NCBI GenBank assembly: GCA_036365145.1 | Contig: JAEOAD010001513.1 | Location: 248,001-312,000, forward strand | DNA from: Orientallactaga sibirica | Lineage: Eukaryota; Chordata; Mammalia; Rodentia; Dipodidae | Reading direction: 5' to 3' | DNA length: 64,000 nt | Shown: positions 38,379-49,600 of the stretch, in pieces | How the letters are laid out: each line of letters begins with the position of its first letter | How positions within the stretch are numbered: position 1 is the first letter of the stretch | Notes under the pieces: generated by a model | Databases searched by the model: none | What the model saw: the letters and a program-made list of their open reading frames with translations, nothing else | What the model was told of the DNA's origin: nothing | Position numbers and translations under genes: made by a program

Positions 38379-39472
38379 AAATTTTCATAGCCAATTCCAG
38401 TACGATCAGTCTTTACAGCAATCTGGATTGGTTCTTTTGCCCCTTGAGAATATTTGCCCAATCCTTGCCCTGAGCGGAAGCCTTGATTAAGCATCTGGTG
38501 AGCTATAAGTTCATTAGGGCTACACATAATAAGTTTCATTTGAGAGAGGATGTCTCGGCCCCAAAGGTTGATAGGTAGGCTTGCAACCACATAGGGATGG
38601 ACAGTGCCTTGATTACCCTCTTCATCCTCCCATTGAATGATCTCAGAACTTTGTAAGGGATTAGAAGTTTGTCCAATTCCTTTAAGGTGAGTCATGGAAG
38701 CGGTGAGAGGCCAAGATGAAGGCCAGTCTTTGCTGGAAATAATTGTGGCATCTGCGCCAGTGTCTATAAGTACTTCAAAGGTTTTCCCTTTTAATTTTAG
38801 TTTAAGGAGAGGTCTTGTTTGAGTGACTTCTTGTGCCCAATAAATATCTGATGATCCGAACCCATGGGGCCCCCTTTTAGATTTTTTATAAGATGTTTGT
38901 TTATTAGTAAGGGGTAGCAATATTAACTGGGCAATTCGAAGGCCAGAGGGAATAATGATGGGTCCCTGAGAGGCAGTGGCCATAATCTTAATCTCTCCAG
39001 TATAGTCATTATCTATAATCCCTGGGGAAATAATGAGTCCCTGAAGTGTAGAACTAGCACACCCCAATACATTAACAGTAAGCCAGTCTTCACTCAGAGA
39101 CTCCAACAGTGATATAGTAAAAGGGGCAACAGGGCCATATGAAGAGACTGCACTCTGTAATTCTTTTATGTGTTTGAATTTAAGGCGCCAATATTGTTGG
39201 GCTTTAATAGCCAAAGTTTCATTTTTTTCCCTATCATCATCACTATTTGACCCTGTAGGGTCCTCAGTTTCTTCATCACCCCCTGAATTACCTTCTTCTA
39301 TTTCTGTATTCCCCTCATTTGGTCCTTCTAGCGGGGCGTCAAGCAAGCCAGTTTTACTTGATTTTATCTGGGAACGAGTTACTGGAAAGGCATGAAGGGT
39401 TTTATTTTTGATTTTAGTTTTGTAAGCAGGGAAAATGGAAGGGGAGCAGATTGTGATATTTAGCCACCTCAT
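38372..39472 (-). pseudogene. pro: Gag-dUTPase-protease fusion frame made by deletion
   Basis: The frame is 366 codons, with the coordinate ATG at 39472 not the real start. Residues 12-134 are Gag: an acidic linker (about 55-85) and the beginning of capsid (KELQSAVSSYGPVAPFT, 103-119). Near residue 134-136 (about 39070) it switches without warning into dUTPase, entering at CASSTLQGLI and continuing through GIIDNDYTGEI and RIAQLILLPL. Protease follows, with the catalytic DTG at 237-239 and WGRDIL at 304-309, then a glycine-rich G-patch (330-361). The rest of capsid, all of nucleocapsid and the first part of dUTPase are missing. The join is in frame. dUTPase is therefore dead; protease looks intact but has no normal Gag to cleave. 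Confidence 0.88.
38378..38384 (-). promoter_or_regulatory. Pro-pol -1 ribosomal frameshift heptamer
   Basis: On the minus strand A AAT TTA fits the X XXY YYZ rule in the protease frame, two codons before the protease stop (38372-38374). A -1 slip leads exactly into the reverse transcriptase frame. Betaretroviruses express Pol this way. I did not establish a downstream pseudoknot. Confidence 0.8.
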
Positions 39473-40018
39473 CCTCTAATTCAGCCTCCTCTTCGGGAGA
39501 CAAAGGGTCATCATCAGAAGCGACTCCTCTGAGTCCCAATAGAACTGGATAGATAGATTTAGGAAGAGGGGGATCCTCTGGTATGGGGACAATAACAAAG
39601 GGACATTTAGAGGCTGGGGAAGGGGGACAGGGATCTTTAGAGACTTCTCTCTTATGGAGAGAAGCTTGACTATTTTTGAGGTTTTCTTTGAGAAAACTTT
39701 CACTATCCTTAATAACTTTAGAGACATCAGGGTGGCAATGACGAGCCTGTAAAACATCATTTATGAGGTTCCAAAAAGAAAACGTCTGTACTGGAACCTT
39801 CTCTGGGCCAAAAGTCCGATAGTAGTCGTTCAGGCAGTCACCAACACGACACCATGGTTTCTCATCAATGGTTCCCTCCTGGGAGAACCATGGGCAAACA
39901 TCCTCCAGAAAAACAAAAAACTTAACTAAGTCCTTTTTTTAACCCGTGTTCCTTGTGTCTTGAGAGACTATTTAAGTCCCTGAATGAATAACTCATGTTT
40001 ACTCAATGTTTGTCCCAT
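39414..40018 (-). pseudogene. gag: gag 5' part (matrix), broken
   Basis: The gag start is the ATG at 40018, followed by GGACAAACA (MGQT), a myristoylation-type N terminus. Translation stops at an in-frame TAG at residue 17 (39968-39970). A run of seven A residues (39934-39940) then shifts the frame by one base; the matrix domain continues in the second frame from 39938 to a TAA at 39414, with VCPWFSQEGTIDEKPW and FGPEKVPVQTFSFWNLIND typical of betaretroviral matrix. A second frameshift at about 39414-39475 separates this from the capsid-containing frame downstream. Gag would form the particle; three lesions here plus the capsid deletion mean it cannot. Confidence 0.88.
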
Positions 40019-40178
40019 AATTTCATCGCTCTTCTTACCTTATCCGGGTCTGTGTCACAGGCGGGCTTTCCTGCAGTGACCTCTGTGCGGATCTTCACTC
40101 ACTGATGAGGTGGCAATCCAATGAAAGAATGACGGCCGTTCACGCGGGCGACGTCCAAGTCAGTCCTTGTACCTCGAG
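40019..40178 (-). promoter_or_regulatory. Proviral leader with splice donor
   Basis: This is the roughly 160-base leader between primer site and gag. On the minus strand it holds AAG|GTAAGA, with the cut between 40039 and 40038, a near-perfect 5' splice site 20 bases before the gag ATG. A packaging signal would be expected here but I cannot identify one. Confidence 0.65.
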
Positions 40179-40196
40179 CCCCACGTTTGGGCGCCA
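40179..40196 (-). other. Primer binding site, tRNA-Lys type
   Basis: On the minus strand it reads TGGCGCCCAAACGTGGGG, starting one base after the 5' LTR. It matches the 3' end of a lysine tRNA (the non-Lys3 type) except for one extra A in the AAA run. This is the priming site for minus-strand DNA synthesis. Confidence 0.85.
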
Positions 40197-40197
40197 C

Positions 40198-40653
40198 TTA
40201 CCCGACCAGCGGGAGTTCAACAAGAGCCCGAGGGGAGATTAACCTGGATGAGAGAGACAAACAGACACAAAGAAGGAGACTAAGCCTAATACCTAGTCAA
40301 AGTCTCAAATTTTATTTTTCACACAGAGGTTTATATAGGGGAGGCAGGAGGAAGGTAAACTAGAAACTGACCCAGGGTCACAAGACGTTCTGATTGATAA
40401 GGTTTGATCATGGCACTCTTAATCCTAGGGGTCACTGACCCAGGATTACAAGATGTTCTGATTGATAAGGTTAGATCATGGGACTCTTAATCCCAGGGGT
40501 CACGGGAAGGTCTGTTGTTACATTCTGATAGGCAGATAAAGTGATCGCCTGCAGCCAGGGCTTGTAGCTGGGGCAATTCTGATCCTAAGGCCTTTTGAGT
40601 CCAAGATGGCTTCTCATACAAGATGGCTGTTATGCTGCTCCTGGTCTCCGACC
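40198..40653 (-). repeat. 5' long terminal repeat
   Basis: It is 456 bp, aligned end to end with the 3' LTR. Four of the 12 differences fall at the ends: the outer end reads GGTCGG instead of TGTCGG (position 40653), and the inner end next to the primer site is GGTCGGGTAA instead of GGTTGGGGCA. It contains the promoter of the provirus and the same internal 68-bp duplication. Confidence 0.94.
40311..40337 (-). promoter_or_regulatory. 5' LTR core promoter (TATA box) with nearby AATAAA
   Basis: TATATAAA on the minus strand at 40330-40337, preceded by CCC, is the likely TATA box for proviral transcription, which would run toward lower coordinates. AATAAA lies at 40311-40316. Both are unchanged from the 3' LTR. 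Activity inside satellite heterochromatin is unknown. Confidence 0.75.
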
Positions 40654-40659
40654 GTTGAG
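40654..40659. repeat. Target-site duplication, right copy (GTTGAG)
   Basis: This copy is identical to 33093-33098. It is followed by TACAGATAGTTCAATC, the normal continuation of a monomer, so no satellite sequence was lost at integration. Confidence 0.93.
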
Positions 40660-43600
40660 TACAGATAGTTCAATCTTTCCTTGTTTGTGTAAGCTAACAA
40701 GATGTACAAATAACAAGTTTCGCTTCATTTCTAAACTACTTTGTTTAGTAAACAAACATATTCATTGCCCAACACTGTACTGTGTGAAGTAAGCTACTTC
40801 GGTTCTAGGAATCAGTTCTTTTCGACGAAGATGGTTGAATGCAGCAAGTTCAAACTTTCCATGTTAATGTAATCTAAAAAGTTGTACAACTTAGTAGATT
40901 CGCCTCATTTGTAAAGTAGTTTCTTGAGAAAACAAACATCTTTATTGCACAACACTGTACTGTGTAAAGTAAGCTATTTCGGTTCTAGGAATCAGTTTCT
41001 TTTCGACGAAGATGGTTGAGTGCAGCAAGTTCAAACTTTCCTTTTTAATGTAATGTAAAAAGATGTACAACTTAGTAGATTCGCCTCATTTGTAAAGGAG
41101 TTTCTTGAGAAAACAAACATCTTCATTGCCTAACATTGTACTGTGTGAAATAAGCCAGTTCGGCTCTAGGAATCAGTTGCTTTCCTACAAAGAAGGTTGA
41201 GGGCAGCAAGTTCAAACTTTCCTAGTTTGTGTAAACTAACAAGATGTACAAGTTAGTAGATTCACCTCATTTCTAAAGTAGTTTATTTAGAAAACCAACA
41301 TCTTCATTGCCGCACACTGTACTGTGTGAAATATGCTAGTTCGATTCCAGGAATCAGTTTCTTTTCTACGAAGATGGTTGAGTGCAGCAAGTTCAAACTT
41401 TCCTTGTTAATGTAATCTAAAAAGATGTACAACTTAGTAGATTCGCCTCATTTCTAAAGTAGTTTGTTTAGAAAACAAACATGTTCATTCCCGAACCATG
41501 CACTGTGTGAAATAAGCTAGTTTGGTTCTAGGAATCAGTTGCTTTCCTACGAAGAAGGTTGAGTACAGCAAGTTCAAACTTTCCTTGTTAATGTAATCTA
41601 AAGGAGGTACAACTTACTAGATTGGCCTCATTTCTACAGTAGGTTGTTTAGAAAACAAACATCTTCATTCCCGAACACTGTACTCTTTAATAAGTTACTT
41701 AGGTTCTAGGAATCAGTTGCTTTCCTACAAAGAAGGTTGAGTACAGCAAGTTCAATCTTTCCTTGTTTGTGTAAGCTAACAAGATGTAAAAATTACAAGT
41801 TTCGCTTCATTTCTAAACTACTTTGATTAGTAAACAAACATATTCATTGCCCAACATTGTACAGCGTGAAGTAAGCTAGTTCGGTTTTAAGAATCAGTTT
41901 CTTTTCGATGAAGAAGGTTGAGTGCAGCAAGTTCAAACTTTCCTTTTTTGTGTTATCTAAGAAGATATACTACTTTCAAGTTTCTCTTCATTTCTAAATT
42001 ACATTGTTGAGAAAACAAACACATTCAATCCCAAATACTGTAATGTGTGTAATAAGTTGTTTCGGTTTCAGGAATCAGATGCTTTCCTACGAAGAAGGTT
42101 GAATGCAGAGAGTTAAAACATTCCTAGTTTCTGTAATCTAACAAGATGTCCAGGTTGCTAGATTCTCCTCATTTGTAAAGTAGTTTGTTTAGAAAACAAA
42201 CATCTTCATTCCCGAACCATGTACTGTGTGAAATAAGCTAGTTCGGTTCTAGGAATCAGTTGCTTTCCTACAAAGAATGTTGAGTGCAGCAAGTTCAAAC
42301 TTTCCTTGTTTGTGTAATGTAACAGGATGTACACCATAATAAGTTCGCTTCATTTCTAAGTAGTTTGTTGAGAAAACAAACATATTTATTTCCCAACACT
42401 GTACTATGTGAAGTAAGCTACTTCGGATCCAGGAATCAGTTTCTTTTCGACGAAGATGGTTGAGTGCAGCAAGTTCAAACTTACCTTGTTAATGTAATCT
42501 AAAAAGATGTACAACTTAGTAGATTCGCACATTTCAAAAGTACTTTGTTTAGAAAACAAACATCTTCATTACCCAACACTGTGCTGTGTGAAATTAACTA
42601 GTTTGGTTCTAGGTATCACTTCCTTTCCTACAAAGAAGGTTGAGTGCAGCAAGTTCAAACTTTCCTTGTTAATGTAATCTAAAAAGATGTACAACTTAGT
42701 AGATTGGCCTCATTTCTACAGTAGGTTGTTTAGAAAACAAACATCTTCATTGCCGAACACTCTACTGTGTGAAATAAGCTAGTTCGGTTGTAGGAATCAG
42801 TTGCTTTCCTACGAAGAAGTTTGAGTACAGCAAGTTCAATCTTTCCTTCTTTTTGTAAGCTAACAGGATGTTCAAATTACAAGTTTCGCTTCATTTCTAA
42901 ACTCCTTTGTTTAGTAAACAAACATATTCATTGCCCAACACTGTACTGTGTGAAGTAAGCTAGTTCGGTTCTAAGAATCATTTTATTTTTGACGAAGAAG
43001 ATTGAGTGCAGCAAGTTCAAACTTTCCTTGTTAATGTATTCTAAAAAGATGTACAACTTAATAGATTCGCCTCATTTGTAAAGTAATTTGTTGAGAAAAC
43101 AAACATCTTCATTGCCTAACATTGTACTGTGTGAAATAAGCTAGTTCGGTTCTAGGAATCAGTTGCTTTCCTACGAAGATGTTTGAGTACAGCAATTTCA
43201 ATCTTTCCTTGTTTTTGTAAGCTAACAAGATGTACAAATTGCAAGTTTTGCTTCATTTCTAAACTACTTTGCTTAGTAAACAAACATATTCATTGCCCAA
43301 CACTGTACTGTGTGAAGTAAGCTAGTTCAGTTCTTAGAATCATTTTATTTTGATGAGAAAATTGAGTGCTGCATGTTCAAACTTTCCTTGTTAATAAAAT
43401 CTAAAAAGATGTACAACTTTGCAGATTCGCCTCATTTGTAAAGTTGTTTGTTGAGAAAACAAACATCTTCATTGCCTAACATTGTACTGTGTGAAATAAG
43501 ATAGTTTGGTTCTAGGAATCAGTTGCTTTCCTACGAAGAAGGTTGAGTGCAGCAAGTTCAAACTTTCCTAGTTGGTGTATTCTAACAAGATGTACCAGTT

Positions 43601-46600
43601 AGTAGTTTCGTCTCATTTCTAAAGTAGTTTGTTTGGAAAACAAACATCTTCATTCCCAAACCATGTACTGTGTGAAATAAGCTAGTTAGGTTCTAGGAAT
43701 CAGTTGCTCTCCTACTAAGAAGGTTGAATGCAGCAAGTTCAAACTTTCCTAGTTTGTGTAAACTAACAAGATGTACCAGTTAGTAGATTCGCCTCATTTC
43801 TAAAGTAGTTTGTTTAGAAAACAAACATCTTCATTCCTGAACAATGTAGTGTGTGAAATAAGCTAGTTCCGTTATAGGAATCAGTTTCTTTTCTACGAAT
43901 ATGTTTCAGTGCAGCAAGTTCAAAATTTCCTTGTTCATGTAATCTAAAAAGATGTACAAATTAGTAGATTCCCCTCATTTCAAAAGTACTTTGTTTAGAA
44001 AACAAACATCATCATTACCCAAGAGTGTACTGTGAGAAATTAACTAGTTCGGTTCTAGGAATCACTTGCTTTCCTATGAAGAAGGTTTAGTGCAGCAAGT
44101 TCAAACATTCCTTGTTAATGTAATCTAAAAAGATGTACAACTTAGTAGATTGGCCTCATTTCTACAGTAGGTTGCTTAGAAAAGAAAGATCTTCATTCCC
44201 GAATACCGTACTCTATAATAACCTAGTTTGGTTCTAGGAATCAGTTGCTTTCCTACGAAGAAGGTTGAGTACAGCACGTTCAATCTTTCCTTGTTTGTAT
44301 AAGCTAACAAGATGTACAAATTACAAGTGTCGATTCATTTCAAAACTACTTTGTTTACTAAACAAAGATATTCATTGCCCAACATTTTACTGTGTGAAGT
44401 AAGCTAGTTCTGTTCTAAGAATCAGTTTGTTTTCGATGAAGAAGGTTGAGTGCTGCAAGTTGAAACTTTCCTTGTTAATGTAATCTAAAAAGATGTACAA
44501 CTTAGTAGATTCGCCTCATTTGTAAAGTAGTTTGTGGAGAAAACAACATCTTCATTGCCAAACACTGTACTGTGTGAAATAAGCTAGTTAGGTTCTAGGA
44601 ATCAGTTTCTTTTCTACGAAGATGGTTGAGTGCAGCAAGTTCAAAATTTCCTTGTTAATGTAATCTAAAAAGATGTACAACATAGTAGATTCGGCTCATT
44701 TGTAATGTAGTTTGTTGAGAAAAGAAACATCTTTATTTCCCAACACTGTATTGTGTGAAGTAAGCTATTTCGGTAATAGGAATCAATTGCTTTTCGACGA
44801 AGATGGTTGAGTGCAGCAAGTTCAAACTTTCCTTGTTAACGTAATCTAAAAAGATGTACAACTTTGTAGATTCGCCTCATTTGTAAAGTAGTTGGTTGAG
44901 AAAACAAACATCTTCATTTCCGAACATTGTACTGTGTGAAATAAGCTAGTTCGGATCTAGGAATCAGTTGCTTTCCTACGAAGAAGGTTGAGTGCAGCAA
45001 GTTCAAACTTTCTTTGTTTGTGTAATGTAACAAGATGTACAAGTTAGTAGATTTGCCTCATTTGTAAACTAGTTTGTTTAGAAAACAAACATCTTCATTC
45101 CCGAAACATGTACTGTGTGAAATAAGCTAGTTTGGTTCTAGGAATGAGTTGCTTTCCTCCGAAGAAGGTTGAGTGCAGCAAGTTCAAACTTTCCATGTTA
45201 ATGTAATCTAACAAAATGTACCAGTTAGTAGATTCGCCTCATTTGTAAACTAGTTTGTTGAGAAAACAGACATCTTTATTGGTCAACACTGTACTGTATG
45301 AAGTAAGCTACTTCAGTTCTAGGAATCAGTTTCTTTTAGATGAAGATGGTTGAGTGCAGCAAGTTCAAACTTTCCCTGTTAATGTATTCTAGAAAGATGT
45401 ACAACTTAGTAGATTCGCCTCATTTGTAAAGTAGTTTGTTGAGAAAAATAACATCTTCATTGCCGAACATTGTACTTTGTGAAATAAGCTAGTTCGGTTC
45501 TAGGAATCACTTGCTTTCCTACGAAGAAGGTTGAGTGCAGCAAGTTGAAATTTTCCTGGTTTGTGTAATCTAACAAGATGTCCAAGTTAGTAGATTCACC
45601 TCATTTGTAAAGTAGTTTGTTGAGAAAACAAACATCTTCATTGCAGAACATTGTACTGTGTGAAATAAGCTAGTTCGGTTCTAGGAATCAGTTGCTTTCC
45701 TACGAAGAAAGTTGAGTGCAGTAAGTTCACACTTTCCTAGTTTGTGTAATCTAACAAGATGTACAAGTTAGTAGATTCGCCTCAATTATGAACTAGTTTG
45801 TTTAGAAAACAAACATCTTCATTGCCGAACAATGTACTGTGTGAAATAAGCGACTTCGGTTCTAGGAATCAGTTGCTTTCCTACGAAGAAGGTTGAGTGC
45901 AGCAAGTTCAAACTTTCCCTGTTTTTTGTAATGTAACGGGATGTACAACTTAGTAGATTCGCTTCATTTCAAAAGTAGTTTGTTTAGAAAACAAACATGT
46001 TTATTGCCCAACACTGTACTGTGTGAAGTAAGCTACTTCGTTTCTAGGAATCAGTTTCTTTTTGACGATGATGGTTGAGTGCAGCAAGTTCAAACGTTCC
46101 TTGTTAATGTAATCTAAAAAGATGTACAACTTACTAGATTCACCTCATTTCTACAGTAGGTGGTTTGAAAACCAATATCTTCATTCCCTAACACTGTACT
46201 GTGTAATAAGCTAGCTCGGTTCTAGGAATCAGTTGCTTTCCTACGAAGAAGGTTGAGTACAGCAATTTCAATCTTTCCTTGTTTGTGTAAGCTAACAAAA
46301 TGTACAAATTACAAGTTTTGCTTCATTTCTAAACTACTTTGTTTAGTAAACAAACATACATATTCATTGCCCAACACTGTGCTGTGTGAAGTAAGCTAGT
46401 TCGGTTCTAAGAATCAGTTTCTTTTCGACGAAGAAGGTTGAGTGCAGGAAGTTCAAACTTTCCTTGTTAATGTAGTCTAAAAAGATGTACAATTTAGTAG
46501 ATTCACCTCATTTGTAAAGTAGTTTGTTGAGAAAACAAATGTCTTTATTGCCCAACACTGTACTGTGTGAAGGAAGCTACATCAGTTCTAGGAATCAGTT

Positions 46601-49600
46601 TCTTTTTGACGAAGATGGTTGACTGTAGCAAGTTCAAACTTTCCTTCTTAATGTAATCTAAAAAGATGTAGAACTTAGTAGGTTCGCCTCGTTTGTAAAG
46701 TAGTTTGTTGAGAAAACAAACATCTTCATTGCCGAACATTGTACTGTGTGAAATAAGCTAGTTCGGTTATAGTAATCAGTTGCTTTTCTATGAAGAACGT
46801 TGATTGCAGCAAGTTCAAACTTTCCTAGTTTGTGTAATCTAATTAGATGTGCAAGTTAGTAGATTCGCCTCATTTCCAAAGTAGTTTGTTTAGAAAACAA
46901 ACATCTTCATTGCCAAACACTGTACTGTGTGAAATAAGCTAGTGTGGTTCTAGGAATCAGTTGCTTTCCTACGAAGAAGGTTTAGTACAGCAAGTTCCAA
47001 CTTTCCTAGATTGTGTAATCTAACAAGATGTGCAAGTTAGTAGATTCTCCTCATTTCTAAAGTAGTTTGTATAGAAAACAAACGTCTTCAGTGCCGAACA
47101 CTGTACTGTGTGAAATAAGCTAGTTCGTTTCTAGGAATAAGTTGCTTTCCTACGAAGAAGGTTGAGTGCAGCAAGTTCAAACTTTCCTTGTTTCTGTAAT
47201 ATAACAAGATATACTACATTCAAGTTTCTCTTCATTTCTTTACTACATTGTTGGGGAAACAAACATCTTCAATCCCAAATACTGTACTGTGTGAAATAAG
47301 TTGTTTCGGTTTTAGGAACCAGATGCTTTCCTACGAAGAATGTTGAGTACAGCAAGTTCAAACTTTGCTAGTTTCTGTAATCTATCAAGATGTCCAGGTT
47401 AGTAGATTCTCCTCATTTCTATAGTAGTTTGTTTAGAAAACAAACATCTTCATTCCCAACTGATGTACTGTGTGAAATAAGCTACTTCGGTTCTTGGAAT
47501 AAGTTGCTTTCCTATGGAGAAGGTTGAGTGCAGCAAGTTCAAACTTTCCTGGTTTGTGTAATGTAACAGGATATACAACTTAGTAGATTCGCTTCATTTC
47601 TAAAGTAGTTTGTTTAGAAAACAAACATGTTTAATGCCCAACACTGTACTGTGTGAAGTAAGCTACTTCGTTTCTAGGTATGAGTTACTTTTCGACGAAG
47701 GTGGTTGAGTGCAGCAAGTTCAAACTTTCCTTGTTAATGTAATCTAAAAAGATGTACAACTTAGTAGATTCGCCTCATTTCAAAAGTACTTTGTTCAGAA
47801 AACAAACATATTCCTTACTCAACACTGTATTCTGTGAAATTAACTAGTTCGTTTCCAAGAATCACTTGCTTCCCTACGAAGGAGGTTGAGTGCAGCAAGT
47901 TCATCCTTTCCGTGTTAATGTAATCTAAAAAGATGTACAACTTAGTACATTGGCCTCATTTCTACAGTAGGTTCTTTTGAAAACAAACATCTTCATTCCC
48001 GAACACTGTACCCTGTATTAAGCTAGTTTAGTTCTAGGAATCAGTTGCTTTCCTACAAAAAAGGTTGAGTACAGCAAGTTCAATCTTTCCTTGTTTGTGT
48101 AAGATAACAAGATGTACAAATTACAAGTTTCGCTTCATTTCTAAACTACTCTTTTTAGTAAACAAACATATTCATTGCCCAACACTGTACTGTGTGAAGT
48201 AAGCTAGTTTGGTTCTAGGAATCAGTTTCTTTTCTATGAAGATGGTTGAGTGCAGCAAGTTCAAAATTTCCTTGTTCATGTAATCTAAAAAGATGTCCAA
48301 CTTAGTAGATTCGCCTCATTTGTAAAGTAGTTTGTTGAGAAAACAAACATCTTCATTTCCGAACATTGTACTGTGTGAAATAAGCTAGTTCGGTTCTAGG
48401 AATCAGTTGCTTTTCTACGAAGAACGTTGTGTGCCGCAAGTTCAAACTTTCCTTGTTTGTGTAATCTAACTGGATGTGCAAGTTATTAAATTCGCCTCGT
48501 TTCTAAAGTAGTTTGTTTATAAAACAAACATATTCATTGGCAAACACTGAACTGTGTGAAATAAGCTAGCTCGGTTCTAGGACTCAGCTGCTTTCCTACG
48601 AAGAAAGTTGAGTGCAGCAAGTTCAAACTTTCCTAGTTTGTGTAATCTAACAGGATGTACATGTTACTGGTTCGCCTCATTTCTAAAGTAGTTTGTTTAG
48701 AAAACAAACATCTTCATTCCCGAACCCTGTACTGTGTGAAAGAAGCTAGTTTGGTTCAAGGAATCAGTTGTTTTACTACAAAGAAGGTTGAGTGCAGCAA
48801 GTTCAAACTTTCTTTGTTTGTGTAATGTAACAGGATGTACAAGGTAGTAGATTTGTCTCATTTGTAAACTAGTTTGTTTAGAAAACAAACATCTTCATTC
48901 CTGAAACATGTACTGTGTGAAATAAGCTAGTTCGGTTCTAGGAATAAGTTGCTTTCCTACTAAGAAGGTTGAGTGCAGCAAATTCAAACTTTCCTAGTTT
49001 GTGTAATCTAACAAGATATACCAGTTAGTAGATTCGCCTCATTTGTAAACTAGTTTGTTGAGAAAACAAACATCTTTATTTCCCAAAACTGTACTGTGTG
49101 AAGTAAGCTTCTTCGGTTTTAGGAATCAGTTTCTTTTCGACGAAGATGGTTGAGTGCAGCAAGTTCAAACTTTCCCTCTTAATGTAATCTAAAAAGATGT
49201 ATAACTTTATAGACTCGCCTCATTTGTAAAGCAGTTTGTTGAGAAAACTAACATCTTCATTGCTGAACATTGTACTTTGTGAAATAAGCTAGTTAGGTTC
49301 TAGGAATCAGTTGCTTTCCTACGAAGAATGTTGAGTGCAGCAAGTTGAAACTGTTCTAGTTTTTGTAATCTAACAAGATGTACAAGCTAGGAGATTCGCT
49401 TCATTTCTAAAGTAGTTTGTTTAGAAAACAAACATCTTTATTGCCAAACACTGTACTGTGTGAAATAAGCTAGTTCAGTTCTAGGAATCAGTTTCTTTTC
49501 TACGAATATGGTTGAGTGCAGCAAGTTCAAAATTTCCTGGTTAATGTAATCTAAAAGGATGTACAACTCAGTAGATTCGCCTCATTTGTAAACTAGTTTG

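Larger units (their letters stand above)
33099..40653 (-). mobile_element. Class II (betaretrovirus-like) endogenous provirus
   Basis: This is a 7,555-bp provirus with two 456-bp LTRs, a tRNA-Lys-type primer site, gag, dUTPase and protease remnants, pol and env, all on the minus strand. Class II assignment rests on the dUTPase-protease-G-patch arrangement, the YMDD reverse transcriptase, the lysine primer and the 6-bp target duplication. It is visibly richer in G+C than the satellite around it. Twelve LTR differences (2.6%) would put insertion at roughly 4-9 million years for neutral rates of 1.5-3 per billion years, if no gene conversion occurred. The internal region (6,643 bp) is short because much of gag is deleted. 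Multiple gag and pol breaks make it non-autonomous. Confidence 0.96.

Noticed and set aside
39476..39760. 94-codon minus-strand open frame beginning MMFYRL
   Set aside because: It is an out-of-frame reading of the gag matrix region; the neighbouring frame carries the recognisable matrix motifs.
33099..40653. Gamma- or lentiviral origin of the provirus
   Set aside because: The lysine primer alone would allow a lentivirus, but the dUTPase-protease-G-patch order, Env features and simple layout fit class II betaretrovirus-like elements better.
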